NCBI GenBank assembly: GCA_949752795.1
Contig: OX457070.1
Coordinates: 39,765,685 to 39,829,684 of the forward strand
Length of the DNA: 64,000 nt
Direction of reading: 5' to 3'
Source of the DNA: Hyperoodon ampullatus
Taxonomy: Eukaryota; Chordata; Mammalia; Artiodactyla; Ziphiidae
Part shown: positions 25,765 to 37,035 of the stretch, piece by piece
Layout: each line of letters begins with the position of its first letter
How positions within the stretch are numbered: the stretch's first letter is position 1
Program-made: the position numbers and the translations under genes
The notes under the pieces: generated by a model
The model's input: only the letters and a program-made list of their open reading frames with translations
Database searches by the model: none
What the model was told of the DNA's origin: nothing

Positions 25765-27450
25765 CTTCTGGCCAAGATGGAATAAAAATGACCACATTTA
25801 ATCTCTGCCTGAGAAAACTAAAAATGCCAGACAATAATAATGGTTTCAAGACACTAGGTATCAGGGACTAGACAGTGATCCCTCAGGGATGGAAACGAAT
25901 GAGGTGAGCCCTACAAGTGCCATGAACATAGGCTTTGAGAGCGTTCTCAGGCTGTAGTACAGGGAAGGGGACCCAGGTGGAGCCCAGCTGAATCCACAGT
26001 TGAGTAGACAGAGCTGAGTGTGGGGAGACACAGACAGCTAGAACTCGCAGGACAGGGTACTGAAGAAGAGAGGGCTGCACAGGGCAGGAACCCTGGAGAT
26101 CTGTAGGGGCAGCCCTTGAGAATTTAGCAGAGTACTTATCAGCACAGGCCTGGAATGAAACCACCTGAGGCTGGGGAAAGAAGTGACCCAAAGATTAGAG
26201 AAAACACTTCCTGGTGCCCGTACAGGGCTGAGAGAGTGCCTATTCCCACCAGCAACACTGAAAACCTCACAATTCACAAAATACTGTGAAGAGTGCACAG
26301 AAGTTTCTTGCCTCACTAGTGCGAAATAACTAGCCCTAGGTTAAATACTCCTCTGGACTCTTCAAAATTCAACTTTCCAGGTAACTTAGCAGTGTTCCAA
26401 AACGAAAGACAAAAATATGTATGGAAATACGAAAATAACCAGGACCCAACAGGGTAAAATTTTACCAGATATGCAAAGAATCTAAATGAGTGAAATCAAT
26501 AAATTAAACCCAAAATTGACACAGGAGTTAGTGTGAGAAGACAAGGACATTAAAACAGTTATTATAACTATTTTAAGTGTTCAAAGAGTTAAGAAGAGAC
26601 ATGGAGGATAAAAAGACCAAGAACTCCTAGAGATAAAAACTTACCTGAATGGGATCAACAGCATACTAGTCATTGTAGAAGAAAGGATTAGTGAATTTTG
26701 ATAAAAATTATTATTTTATTGAAAAGCTGAGTTTCAATAAACTCAGCTTCCACCACACACACAAAAATATACCAAAACACACACAAAAAATAGAGTAAAT
26801 TAAACAAAGTAAGCAGAAGAAAGGAAATAATAAATACCAGAGCAGAAATCAATGAAATGGTGAATAGGAAAACAAGAGAGAAAATCAGTGAAACCGAAAG
26901 TAGGTTCTTAGGAAAAAAATCAATAAAACTGGTAAACTTCTAGCTAGAGTAGTTAGTAAAAAAGAGAGAGACAGAAGACACAAATTCCCAATTTTAGAAA
27001 AGGAAGAGGTGACATGACTAAGATTTTCAGTCTATTGAAAGGATAAGGGAATATTATATCAAATTTACATCAGTAAATTCAACAACTCAGACAAAATGAA
27101 AAAATTCCCTGAAGAAACAAACTATCAGAACTCACTCAAGAAGAAAAAGATAATCTCAATAATCCTATTACATATATATTTTTAATTTTGAAGTTTAAAC
27201 TCTCCCACAAAGAAAACTCCAAGACAAGATGGCTTCACTGTTGAATTCTTCCAAACATACAAGAAAATAATACCAAGTTTACACAAACTCTTTCACAAAA
27301 TTGAAGAGAAGGAAATAATTCCCGTCTCATTTTGTGAAGCCAGCATTACCCCAATAGCAAAACCAAAAGCAGACATTACAAGAAAACTACAGATCAATAT
27401 CCTTCATGAACATAGATGCAATTTTAAAAAAAATTCCAGCAAATGGAATT
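25765..27450 (+). mobile_element. Old L1 (L1M/HAL1-like) fragment
   Basis: The segment 26780-27450 matches an old L1 ORF2 at DNA level: phrases for re-using an EN/RT region such as CAGAGCAGAAATCAATGAAA and ATACCAAGTTTACACAAACT occur in the expected order. The part from about 25765 begins with an L1-like 5' region (CAAGATGGAATAAAAATGAC). All frames are broken by stops and indels. A simple A/AC-rich insertion sits near 26752-26790. Subfamily and exact ends are uncertain. Confidence 0.72.
26724..26749. other. Perfect 11-bp inverted repeat, 4-nt loop
   Basis: AAGCTGAGTTT, loop CAAT, AAACTCAGCTT. It lies inside the old L1 region. No T run follows it and nothing links it to a function. Confidence 0.9.
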
Positions 27451-27654
27451 TTGGCCTGGAAAGATTTTGTTTGATGAACCAAATACATCAAAGCTAATGA
27501 GACATCAGAGAGTTAGGGACTATGATTGTATCATGCTGTCAACATCTCCAGTAAAACAGCATTTTAAGTAACTCATTTTGTCCTTCCCACAAAGTCAAAA
27601 AAGCATTTATTCCCTTTATTCACTAAAGTGAACATGGTTTGGATACAGAGAAGG

Positions 27655-27905
27655 TATAAAGTAGTGCTTCGCGCACAGATTCTGGAGTCAGACTGCCTGA
27701 GATTGAGTTTCAGCTCCACCTCTTACTGGCTTTATAATTTGGGAATATGATTCAACCGCCCTGTGCATCAATTTCATCTGCTGTAAACTGGAGTTGATAA
27801 TATCTCTTTATCATAGGGATGCTGCGAGGAATAAAGGAGTTAATCCTTGTAGAACATGTAGAACAGTAGAGTGCTACATGGAAAACTCAGTCAATGCTTA
27901 CCAGG
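27655..27905 (+). mobile_element. MIR SINE, plus strand
   Basis: The order CTGGAGTCAGACTGCCTGAG, CCACCTCTTACTGGCTTTAT, CATCAATTTCATCTGCTGTA and CTCAGTCAATGCTTACC follows the MIR consensus over almost its full length. Confidence 0.8.
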
Positions 27906-28179
27906 TCTAGCAAGGAGCAGTAGTAGAAATAGGAGTGATTGTATCGTGTAAATAGCCATGAAAGACATAACGTTGAACCGAGTACTGAAGAATTTTATGC
28001 TTGGTGGATACATCAGGAAGGAAGTGAGGGACATGCATACCACCAAAAGCCATGAGTACAAACAAGCACTTAACAGCCATAAAGGTTACTGGTATTTTTC
28101 AGAAACTGTGATTAAGATAATGTGTGTTGAATGTGGAATATATTTTTGTGGAATGTGGGGAAGGGGAAAAAAGAGGAAG

Positions 28180-29250
28180 GGTTAAACAACATAAGAGTAA
28201 TAGCTGGAAATTGAGACCAGATGATGAAGAGCTTTGTGTGCCATGAGAAAGCAGTAAAATTTGATCCTGGTTGAGATAGGAAACCATTGAAGAATTTAAT
28301 GCAAGAGAGTGTCACAGCCAGATATTTATTTTTAAAGATAATTTTGGCCAAAGTATGGAGAATAGATTGAAGAAAAGGAAGCTGAAGTCAGGAGAACTTG
28401 CTAAGAAGCTCTATTAGTTTCCTGTTGCTGTCATAACAAATTACCAAAAATTTAATGGCTTAAGACAACACAAATTTATTATCTTTCAGTTCTTGGGCTC
28501 CAAGTCTGGCACAGGTCTCACTGGGCAGAAATCAAGGTATTGGCAGGATTGCCTGCCTTTTGTAGGCTCTAGGGTGAATCCATTTCCTCATCTTTTCTAG
28601 TTTCTAAAGGTCACCTGCTTTCCTTGGTTTGTGACCCCTTCCTCTGCCATCAAAGCCAGCAACAGAAGGTTGAGTTCTTTTAACATCAAATCACTCTGGC
28701 CTCCTTTTATGCCTCCCTCTTCCACTTTTAAAGACCCCTGTGGTTAAATTGGACTCACACCCGTTATCCAAGATAATCTCCCCATTTTGGGGTCAGCTGA
28801 TTAGCGACCTTAATGCCCCTTTGCCATGTAATACAGCATAATCACAGGGTCTGGGGACTAGGACATGAACACCCTTTGGGGGCCATTACAGTTCTTATCA
28901 CAGAAGCTATTACAAAATCTCAGGTAAGACAATGATAAGGGTCTAAACAAAGGTTATGGTAACAGAAATAGACAGAAGGGAACATATTAAAGAGTGTTTT
29001 TAGATGCATAATTTAAAAAGTACATAGATCCATATGGTGGGTTTGGAGGGGACAGAGGACATGAGGGAGAGAAGGAGATTAAGGACATCTCCTAGTTGTT
29101 TAAATTGGAAAAAACTTGGAGAACGATGATGTCATTAACCATTCTGAGTTCAGTTTTCAATATGTGAATATAAAGATCTTATAGAATATTATGGGTGAGA
29201 TGTCCAAAAGGTTACTGGAAATTGGATCTGAAGTTCAGGAAAGCAGTAAT
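28180..29250 (+). repeat. Unclassified ancient mammalian repeat, split by an LTR
   Basis: The left part, about 28180-28411, has GCTTTGTGTGCCATGAGAAA and AACCATTGAAGAATTTAATG. The right part, about 28910-29250, continues in the same order with phrases such as GAGATGTCCAAAAGGTTACT. I recognise this as a common mid-repetitive mammalian sequence, but I cannot name the family with confidence. The MLT1-like LTR inserted between the halves. Confidence 0.5.
28412..28902 (-). mobile_element. MLT1-like solo LTR, minus strand, nested in an older repeat
   Basis: On the minus strand it begins TGTGATAAGAACTGTAATGG. Its 3' end, at the left, contains the complement of the MaLR tail (the plus strand reads TTAATGGCTTAAGACAACAC). 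A 7-bp repeat AGAAGCT flanks it at 28404-28410 and 28902-28908. It splits an older repeat seen on both sides. Confidence 0.78.
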
Positions 29251-30299
29251 GCTGATGACCAAGATCTGCGCATCGTCGTGTAATATTTGAAGTCTCCAAG
29301 TAGCTTGCTGTGAGTTACGAAGCTCACTAAAGACATTTGCACACATACTCACATTCAATATTCAGCAGCTTTCATTGGTACAAGCTGATGTTTAACATGA
29401 GAAAATAAGACGTATCTTATAAATAAATTATAAGTGACCCAATATACCGTAGCTGAATCTTGACTGGTCATTGATAAGAGAAACAAAGACTTATGAATCT
29501 AAAGGTGAATCCCCACAGAGGGGGCAATCCCAGGCCAAAGAATGTGGAAACGATGGCAAGGATCTGTTCTAGCTTAAGAAGCAAAGAATTGCCACACAGG
29601 ATGCAATCTGTGACTTCCCAGCCCCGGGTTCTCATGTTTTGTCTCTCACAGGAACACTTCTGAGAATATATATATTTATCCCACTAGAAACCAGGTTTCT
29701 ATTTAAGATTTGGAGCATCTCCCTATTTTTGTGAGAGTCTTTAACTATATATATCTTAAAAAGACATGGTTGTATATGGGAAATCTCTACAACTTCCCTT
29801 CGAATTTGCTGTGAACCTAAAATTGCTTTTAAAAAGAGTCTTTTAAGAAAAGTACATATCTGAGGCATAATAACATACTGCTTCAGCATATTTCTCCCAA
29901 AGCCCAATGATTTTTAAAATATTCATTTTATTAATTAAGAAAACACAGGTGGTATGATGGTAACATACCAACAAATAAGTGTGACTTTAAAACCTCTTAT
30001 AGAAAAGACTGGAGGTATTATACAGGTCTGTTAATTCAGAGCAATGCAAACTGTGCACCGTAGAAACCCTGAGTAATAAAACATCCTATAACAAAACCTT
30101 AGAATTCCATACAAATGGCTGCGGGGTGGCTGGGAAGGCAGGATGGAAATGTCCATTGAAATAGAGGACCTTGATTAATTTTCTTCTACAGTGGAACCAT
30201 AATAACCAAAAGTAAGCTCACTGGTGTAGCTGTGGTGACATATGAGTTGGAACGCATGGCGTGTACAAAGGTGAGTAGTAAGAGTGAAGCAAATGAGCA
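29251..30299. other. Unique noncoding sequence
   Basis: AT-rich. The 91-codon minus frame at 29632-29907 shows no coding signature. Confidence 0.55.
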
Positions 30300-30880
30300 A
30301 AAATATATCAAAAGTGATGAAAATTATGTGTTTTCATTGTTAAGAGATGTAGTGAAATTCTCGTCTGGCGAATTCCAATTCAGCATTTCCTTGATATATC
30401 TTTTATAATTTTCACTCTAATTATAATGAAAATCATTTTTCAGTGTAATTTTGCAATAAAAATGTTTTTTATTTCTCATTACATAAGAACATGATCTGGT
30501 ACAGTTCCTGAGCAGGCTTATAATACACACGTTGTATCTTCCCTTTCTTACCATTTAATCTCTTCATAGTCTACAGATGTCAAGAGGTTCAGATTAAGCT
30601 TGTTAAAGATCTGCTTCACTCGAACTCACTGATGATTATTTATTTAGCAGTTTTATGTAACCCTGTCATTGATAAGCACTCTATTAATTTGCCGAGGGAC
30701 AAATCAACACTAGTTATTTTTCTACCGGCTATTAGACTCGGTGCTGCTGTTTGTTACAAACCACTTGCCAGTTAATTATAAATTATGGGTCCTCTTTGCC
30801 TATATTAATTGATATCTCCTCTGCTTTGTAATACTAGACAAATAAATTGAAGGCAAGATTTATTAAGCAGTGTATGTCTT
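30300..30880. promoter_or_regulatory. Enhancer-like block
   Basis: Contains TCATTGATAAGCACTCTATT (GATA core plus ATTA), CTATTAATTTGCCGAGGGAC, TTTGTTACAAACC and CCAGTTAATTATAAATTATG (POU/homeodomain-like). Repeat-free, with rare CpG words such as CTACCGGCTATT. Inferred enhancer. Confidence 0.42.
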
Positions 30881-32490
30881 GTGTCTCTTGATTAGTATTC
30901 TTTACTTTTTAAAAACATTTTTACTTGTTTATACAGATTTGACAGACCAGTGCATCAGAGAAATGATCTTTGGGGTGTTTTGTAGTAAAGAGAGAAAAAG
31001 ATTTAATAGGCTTCCTACAAATTTATTTCAAATGACCCACAATTCATTGTAAGCAATTCCTAAAATGCCTTTTGACTTTGTGCTACAGACTGGTGATGAC
31101 AGCTTCCCAATAATGCAAAACTTAATATTCAAATGGTTTGAAAATCTATGAACGCAGTTGCCATAAGATAAAAAAATATGATGCATATATAACTTAAAAT
31201 CTGTATCACTTTACACATGCAATATCTAATGTCTCTTTCCTTCATCTTATTGCATGTATGCATTCTATTACACACACTCTTACATATATATGAGACCTTT
31301 TTCTCTACTTTTCTGATTTAAACAATCTGTAGGTGTAATACATAGTGACGAAACAATAAACAGCAGCCATTTTTAAATTTCAGGAGCAGGAATTATAGAT
31401 GGCATTTGCCACAAGACATACACCTTTCCATGTGTAGCCCACAGAGAATCTGGAGTCAGAATTTAGGCCAGGTAGGGAGAAAAAGAACATTTTACAAAAG
31501 AAAGTCTTAATTTGTTTGCTCCCTGGACAGTATCAAACATTGAAGAACTGCAAATTTAATGGAAAGGATTACCCCAGAGGGTCATTGGACTATATTCTGA
31601 TTTCAAAGGACTTTAGAACCTAGTTATGTGCCAAAAGATCTGAGTCTCTAAAATCCTAATTTTGTATATAATTTCTCCATGTAATTGACAGTTTTGACCC
31701 AAGTTGCAACATCTTGGATTCCTAATAAGTCCCCATCTGACATAAATCCAGAAAATGGACAGTTTGCCCATTGGAGTAGGCGGGTTGTTTTTCCATCAGT
31801 TCTCATAGGAAGCAAGAGATATATTGGTCAAGCAGATCTATTCCTATTTTCAACTCACACATAATTGAGTCCCTTCTCCAATATATTCATGTTTGAAGAT
31901 TTAAAGACTCCCCAATTAGAATTTAGAGGAAGCCTTTAGAGTAAAATTAGTTAGCTCATTCAGAAAACATGTGCTCTGCTAATGTGCTGTGAAACTGACC
32001 TTGAGCCACTTTTTAATAATGAGATTTCAAGAATCATCTCCTCCTATATACCATGCTACCTTCTGTTAGCTGTTTCTGGGCACACCTCCCAATGGATATC
32101 ATAAGTGATAGAATTTCCTGATAGCCTTGATCCATTTGGATTATGCAGAAAATATGCTATTAATCATCCCTTGTCAATTTATTATTTTGTCTGTATATCC
32201 TCCATGTTACCCTTCCTATCATTTACCATCTCACTGCTCAAAATCTCTGTCCCCCACAGACAAACAAGATGGGAGAGGAGTAAGATTTAAGTTATTAGTT
32301 ACAACATGAAATTACTTTGATTAGCAGTGGATTGGAGTTGACACTAACCTCTCAAATAAATCATTTTTGATTATTCACATTTCATATATTCACATCACTT
32401 TTGAGCCCAACTACATGGTAATCCATTGTTTGCTGAACCACAGTGTACAATTTTTTTTTAATGCTCCAAACTATTTTACCCTAACCTACC
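30881..32490. other. Unique noncoding sequence
   Basis: No recognised repeat before MER5A and no plausible exon. Confidence 0.55.
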
Positions 32491-32714
32491 CAGGGGCTCT
32501 CAACTGGGGGCAATTTTACTCTCCAGGGGACATTTGGCAAGGTCTGGAGACTGTCATGGTTGTCACAAATGGGGGAGGAAAAGGGACTGCTATGGGCATC
32601 TAGTGAGTGGAGAACAGAGATAATGCTGAACGTTTATGGCATACTGGCCAGCCCCCACCCCAACAAAAAATTACTGGTCCCAAATGTCAGCAGTGGTGAG
32701 GCTGAGAAACCCTA
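32491..32714 (+). mobile_element. MER5A-like hAT DNA transposon remnant
   Basis: The terminal inverted repeats are recognisable: CAGGGGCTCTCAACT at the left and GCTGAGAAACCCTA at the right. The interior (GGGGACATTTGGCAAGGTCT, CTATGGGCATCTAGTGAGTG) follows MER5A. It is a non-autonomous hAT-Charlie element without coding capacity. The 8-bp target duplication is no longer clear. Confidence 0.85.
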
Positions 32715-33725
32715 CTCTGACCCCTGAAAATAAATCCTAACTTTCTTTCTTGAAGGAACAGTGATCAGTCGAGCTAGAGTTTGAGGGGAGAAAGTTTAGA
32801 AACCTAATCGTGACTAGATTTTCTTACTTTGGGTGACCTATAGAGCTCATGTGCTCACTGATAAGGAGACCAACCGACTTGAGGGGCTCAGATAACACTG
32901 GGTTAAAAATGCGCACACTTAGGAACTGAAGTGAAGCTCCTGTGAAGCTTGCTGTGTGTTTCCTCATGAAAACATTATCAGAAACACATTGAAGGGAAGT
33001 ATTAAATTCAGTTCTATTCAAGTCAGTTGAACTAGGAGCTCTGAGTTGGTCAGCAGTATGAGGGGGAGGGGCGATGAGTTTGGGGCACGGTGAAACGGAG
33101 CAGGACCCTGTGGTTCTTGCCCCCCATGTTATCAGCCTGCCTTTTGTCTGTGGAAAAACTTTAGCCAAAAGTAAGTTTATATACATAGACAAATGAATGG
33201 AATGATTATGGAAGAGTGAAACTGGACTGTGATAATATATGTAACATAAGGTTTTAATAATATACTATTAATAGTAGAGATTGATTCAAAACAAGAATAT
33301 AAATTTAAACATCCTATACATCAACAAAATGCAGTCAAAGTTGCACTAAAGTTAAATATTACTACAAAGTAAAAGCCTTTACCAGAATAAAATTATAATA
33401 AAAAGGGGCCCTGATCACATTTTGTTGTTTATATCATTTAACTGTTCTCTAATTTCTTAACAGCTAAACACATTGAATTATAGCCCCATTTTTCTTAACC
33501 AGAATTGTGCATTCTCTTGTCATCTCTAGTTATACTCAATAAGTTGATGAAAAAAAATAAGTTTAATCAGAGAAGTGAGAAAATGCAGAAACAAAGGAAA
33601 ACAGTCAAAGGAGACCAAATAACAATAGTTTAGTCATTAAGCAAAGTCAAGGACCTTTTTGGTTTCTTTTCAAGGGCTATAGGTAATATTTTGAGCCATA
33701 TCCTTTGAGCTGTCTTATAGATACT
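32715..33725. other. Noncoding sequence
   Basis: The 122-codon minus frame at 32824-33192 is the longest here. It has no splice donor at a sensible place and no family resemblance, so I leave it uncalled. Confidence 0.5.
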
Positions 33726-34146
33726 GAAACCCCCCACCAGGTGGAAGAAGTTAACTACATGATGACGAGACTGTAGCCATGACAAAAGCTGCCACAATTC
33801 TGAGAGCTGGCCTCAAAGAAGTGGGAACAAACTGACCCTGGAACTGAAGACCCTGGAACTGTATTGAAAATAATCAAGATGACACTGATCAGACCACCGC
33901 ATTACTGATTTCAAGATGACTGTCAGGGCTGACTGTGCTGTTTCTACATGTAGCCCCTCCCTCCATCTATAAAACCTCTTGCCCACTGACTGTCAGTGGC
34001 AGGGAGTTGGCCTTTGGACAGGAGTCCACCCTCTTCCCCCCCTCCCCCCATTGCTGGCATCCGAAATAACGCAAACTTCCCTTTCCACCAACCTTGCCTC
34101 TTTATAGGCTTTTGAGTGGTGAGCAGCCAGACCCCACTTTCAGTTA
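33726..34146 (+). mobile_element. ERV1-like solo LTR, plus strand
   Basis: The block starts near TGAAACCCCCCACCAGG and ends near CCCCACTTTCAGTTACA, giving TG...CA ends. A TATA box, CTATAAAACC, lies at about 33967. An R/U5-like part follows with GGAGTTGGCCTTTGGACAGG and GGTGAGCAGCCAGACCCCAC, similar to class I (gammaretrovirus-like) LTRs. No gag, pol or env sequence is nearby, so it is a solo LTR. A direct GACCCTGGAACTG repeat near 33835-33860 adds length. Ends and family are inferred. The 86-codon open frame on the opposite strand lies within the LTR and is not a gene. Confidence 0.62.
33964..33975 (+). promoter_or_regulatory. TATA box of the LTR
   Basis: TATAAAA occurs in the position expected for a retroviral U3 promoter, about 180 bp before the LTR end. 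It could still direct transcription, but activity cannot be judged from sequence. Confidence 0.45.
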
Positions 34147-34577
34147 CAATAGAGGCAATCTGGCCACTGAGGCGACATGCAGAAGAGAAAACACAGGTGG
34201 ACAAAAGGACAGGAAGTAGTGTACCTGGGAAAATATGAAAATTTACTAACTTGAGCTCTTAATGTTTCCATTCAACAATTGTTTACTGACATCCAGTGGG
34301 TATAAAGTATATGTACTGTAACAGTTGTCTTCCAACGTTCATAGCTCCACCCCAAAATTATTTTTAGCATATAATTATGCATAATGATACATATGTAGCA
34401 CATGTAAATCCACATATTCCGTATTAGTAAAATATAGTTTCTCATTTAAAAATATAGATGTTCTAATATTATCTAATGTTCTTATATTATCGAATATGCT
34501 CTGTCCAACCCTCAATGTACACGTCACTTTGGAGACTGCTGCACTAGAAAATACAAATTCAATTCTTCACACGTACA

Positions 34578-34588
34578 CCACTAGGTGG
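34578..34588 (+). promoter_or_regulatory. CTCF-like core motif
   Basis: CCACTAGGTGG matches the core of the CTCF consensus (CCASYAGRKGGC), with the final C missing. The surrounding CACCAC-TAG-GTGGTG is an inverted repeat. Binding cannot be judged from the core alone. Confidence 0.3.
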
Positions 34589-34590
34589 TG

Positions 34591-34695
34591 GTCTTCATGA
34601 GGTCAGCAATTATGTCTTTTTCTTTTTCTTTGTGTTACTGGGGCTCACAACAAAACAGGGATTCAGTACCTGTTTTATTTAATGAATAGAGTTGG
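34591..34695 (+). mobile_element. L2-like 3' end, short
   Basis: CTTCATGAGGTCAGCAATTA and TTTTATTTAATGAATAGAGT resemble the ends of the L2 tail consensus. The middle is replaced by a T/C-rich stretch. Confidence 0.5.
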
Positions 34696-35859
34696 CCTAT
34701 AACAAGCTGCTCTAGTAGGATGGAATACGATAGGTGCACACATAACTAATTATACTACAAGGCAGAATTATAATGCAGTAGTCACTAAGAAAAAAGCAGA
34801 TTTGCTTCTGTCATAGACTTTTCCAAGACCTACTCTTAATCTTGGCCAAGAAGCGCACAAATTTTCCTTCTATTAATATTTCTCATTCTTAGGTGGTCCT
34901 TGGATGATGACCAAATTTCCTCTTGTGTAAGAGTGCTCAATTAAGCTTTATAAGATTCAATTAAGCTGATTCCATATTACAGATAAATATAATGCTGGAC
35001 TCCAGTGGACTTCTAGATTCTTCCAGGATCAAGATGAAACCAACCAATTAGGAATCACATACAGCCCTCTCTCTCCAAAATGAGTTTAATTCTTTATTTA
35101 AGTCAAGCAGGATTCTTTGTCTTATTCCTTCTTAAACTAATTAACTTTTCCAACCCATCTATAACATGGTCGACTTATCATCAAATACATTTATCCTGCC
35201 AACATTTTGGTCATTATCTTAGCACTTTAAAGTTCTTTGGAGAAAATTGGTATGTCCTTTGGCACTGCTTTGTTTGTTGGAGTTCATGAACAAGTGGACC
35301 AGGCTGAAAGGTTAAGTATAACCTCTCTTTGGATGAGCAGGGAATTTTCTACACAGTGATAAAATAGTCATCACCACCCTACTTCTGCAACAAAATAATT
35401 TAAATTATTTATTCATTGGTTTAACTTTCAAGTGTTTTGTAATATGGAACCTCCATACTCACTATTAATACTGAAGGGAACCTGAGTAACCCTTGAATAA
35501 TTAGTCCTCTATTAAATAAGTTGAAGGAACGACCTCTCACTGATGGAGGCTTCAGCTTTTGCTCTTACCTTAGAGGGCCAAACCCATTATATGCCACATT
35601 CCCTCTTTCTCTAATTCCATTAAACTTCTGTGACATTCCCTGCTTACCTACTATGTTCAATGAGTTGCAGTTCTATAAAATCTGCCATTCCTGGAGAAAA
35701 CTGCTTCCCCACAGGGTCTGAACCCACAGATACTGTCCAGCCAAGGAGCCCTGAGATAAAGTCTCTTCCTTTCTATAGTTTGCTGAATATGACTGTTGAT
35801 GACAGAATTGTGAAACTGTACCACCAAAAATTGCTGAGCAAGATCTGATTATTTACTTA
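34696..35859. other. Unique noncoding sequence
   Basis: Nothing recognised. Confidence 0.55.
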
Positions 35860-36050
35860 ACAAACACTAATATGGATTGAATGTCTGGCACATAGTACAC
35901 TCTATATAAATAACCCACCAAGAGAAGATACTATTATTATCTCCACCTTAAAGGTAAGGAACTAGGAATGAGAGATTAAATATCTTGCTATAGTGGGTCA
36001 CAAGGTATAGGAAGGAGCAGGTACACTAAGGAGCAGAATCTGCACTTATT
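35860..36050 (-). mobile_element. MIR SINE fragment, minus strand
   Basis: GATTGAATGTCTGGCACATA and ATACTATTATTATCTCCACC fit the reverse-complement MIR. The middle is diverged. Confidence 0.65.
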
Positions 36051-36849
36051 TAGAGATAAATATAATACTAAAGTCATTATTACATGAGAAACCGGTCCAC
36101 TTTAAAAGCCAATGTACATCTGATGGGGCTTTAGAGTTTGATTGCAGAATTCTCTGAAAGAGGGTTATTTGGGATGTAATTAACATGACAAACAAAGGAA
36201 AGACACAAGTTTAGCAAAAAGCTCACTTTGAGTGGATAAATTTCTCTTTTTCCTTTTTTTAAATGAGAAAGGCTGGATAAAAAGCACATAAAATAACTGC
36301 TGACTGAGTGGAGCTCTTGAGCTAAGGGCTTGCGCTGTGAAAATTCTACTTTGTCTAGCAAACACTATCAGACAGAAACCTTGAAAGAGGAACATTTATT
36401 TTTCTCATTTTCTAAAACAACAACAACAAAACCACCAGCTCTGACCCCATGACTTCCCTGACAACGGGGAAAGTCACACATGGGAGGGAGGAATACAGAA
36501 GCAGGCTTCCACTCCGCCAGTGGGCTCTCCCATTCCCCACAGCTGGGTTTAACTAGGGAAGCTGAATGGATGCACAGACAGCAGTAATGGAGGCACCTTT
36601 GGGTGGTAGATAGGTTCAGATGAGTAACCCAAATCCTCTGCCCCTCAGTCAATTCCAAACCCCTCCCATGGCAAAAGCAGGGATTTCATGTCACAGTCTC
36701 TTGACACAAAGCTAAATAGAATGCATGACTATATACCAATCCCATCATTTTCCAAACATGGCCATATTCGAGAAGAAATCAAACACAGTGACTGGTATTA
36801 ATATGATCTGGAGGGAACTGCAGTTGCTTCACAGGGCCTACAGTTGAGT

Positions 36850-37035
36850 GATGGAGACCCCGGGCTCTGGAGTAGAACAGAATCTTCTTCATATGGTTAA
36901 CTCAGCAATGTACTGACTGTGTAACATTGGGTAATTTTACCTCTCTGAGTGACTGCTTTTCCTCTTTAAAATAAATGCAATTCTTATGTCTCCAGATTTG
37001 AGAGGATTAAATGAGACAACATGGGAGCACATTAC
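36850..37035 (+). mobile_element. MIR SINE fragment, plus strand
   Basis: GGGCTCTGGAGTAGAACAGA, GACTGTGTAACATTGGGTAA and GAGGATTAAATGAGACAACA are in MIR order. Confidence 0.72.

Noticed and set aside
32824..33192. 122-codon minus-strand open frame
   Set aside because: No recognised domain, no good splice sites, sequence without coding character.
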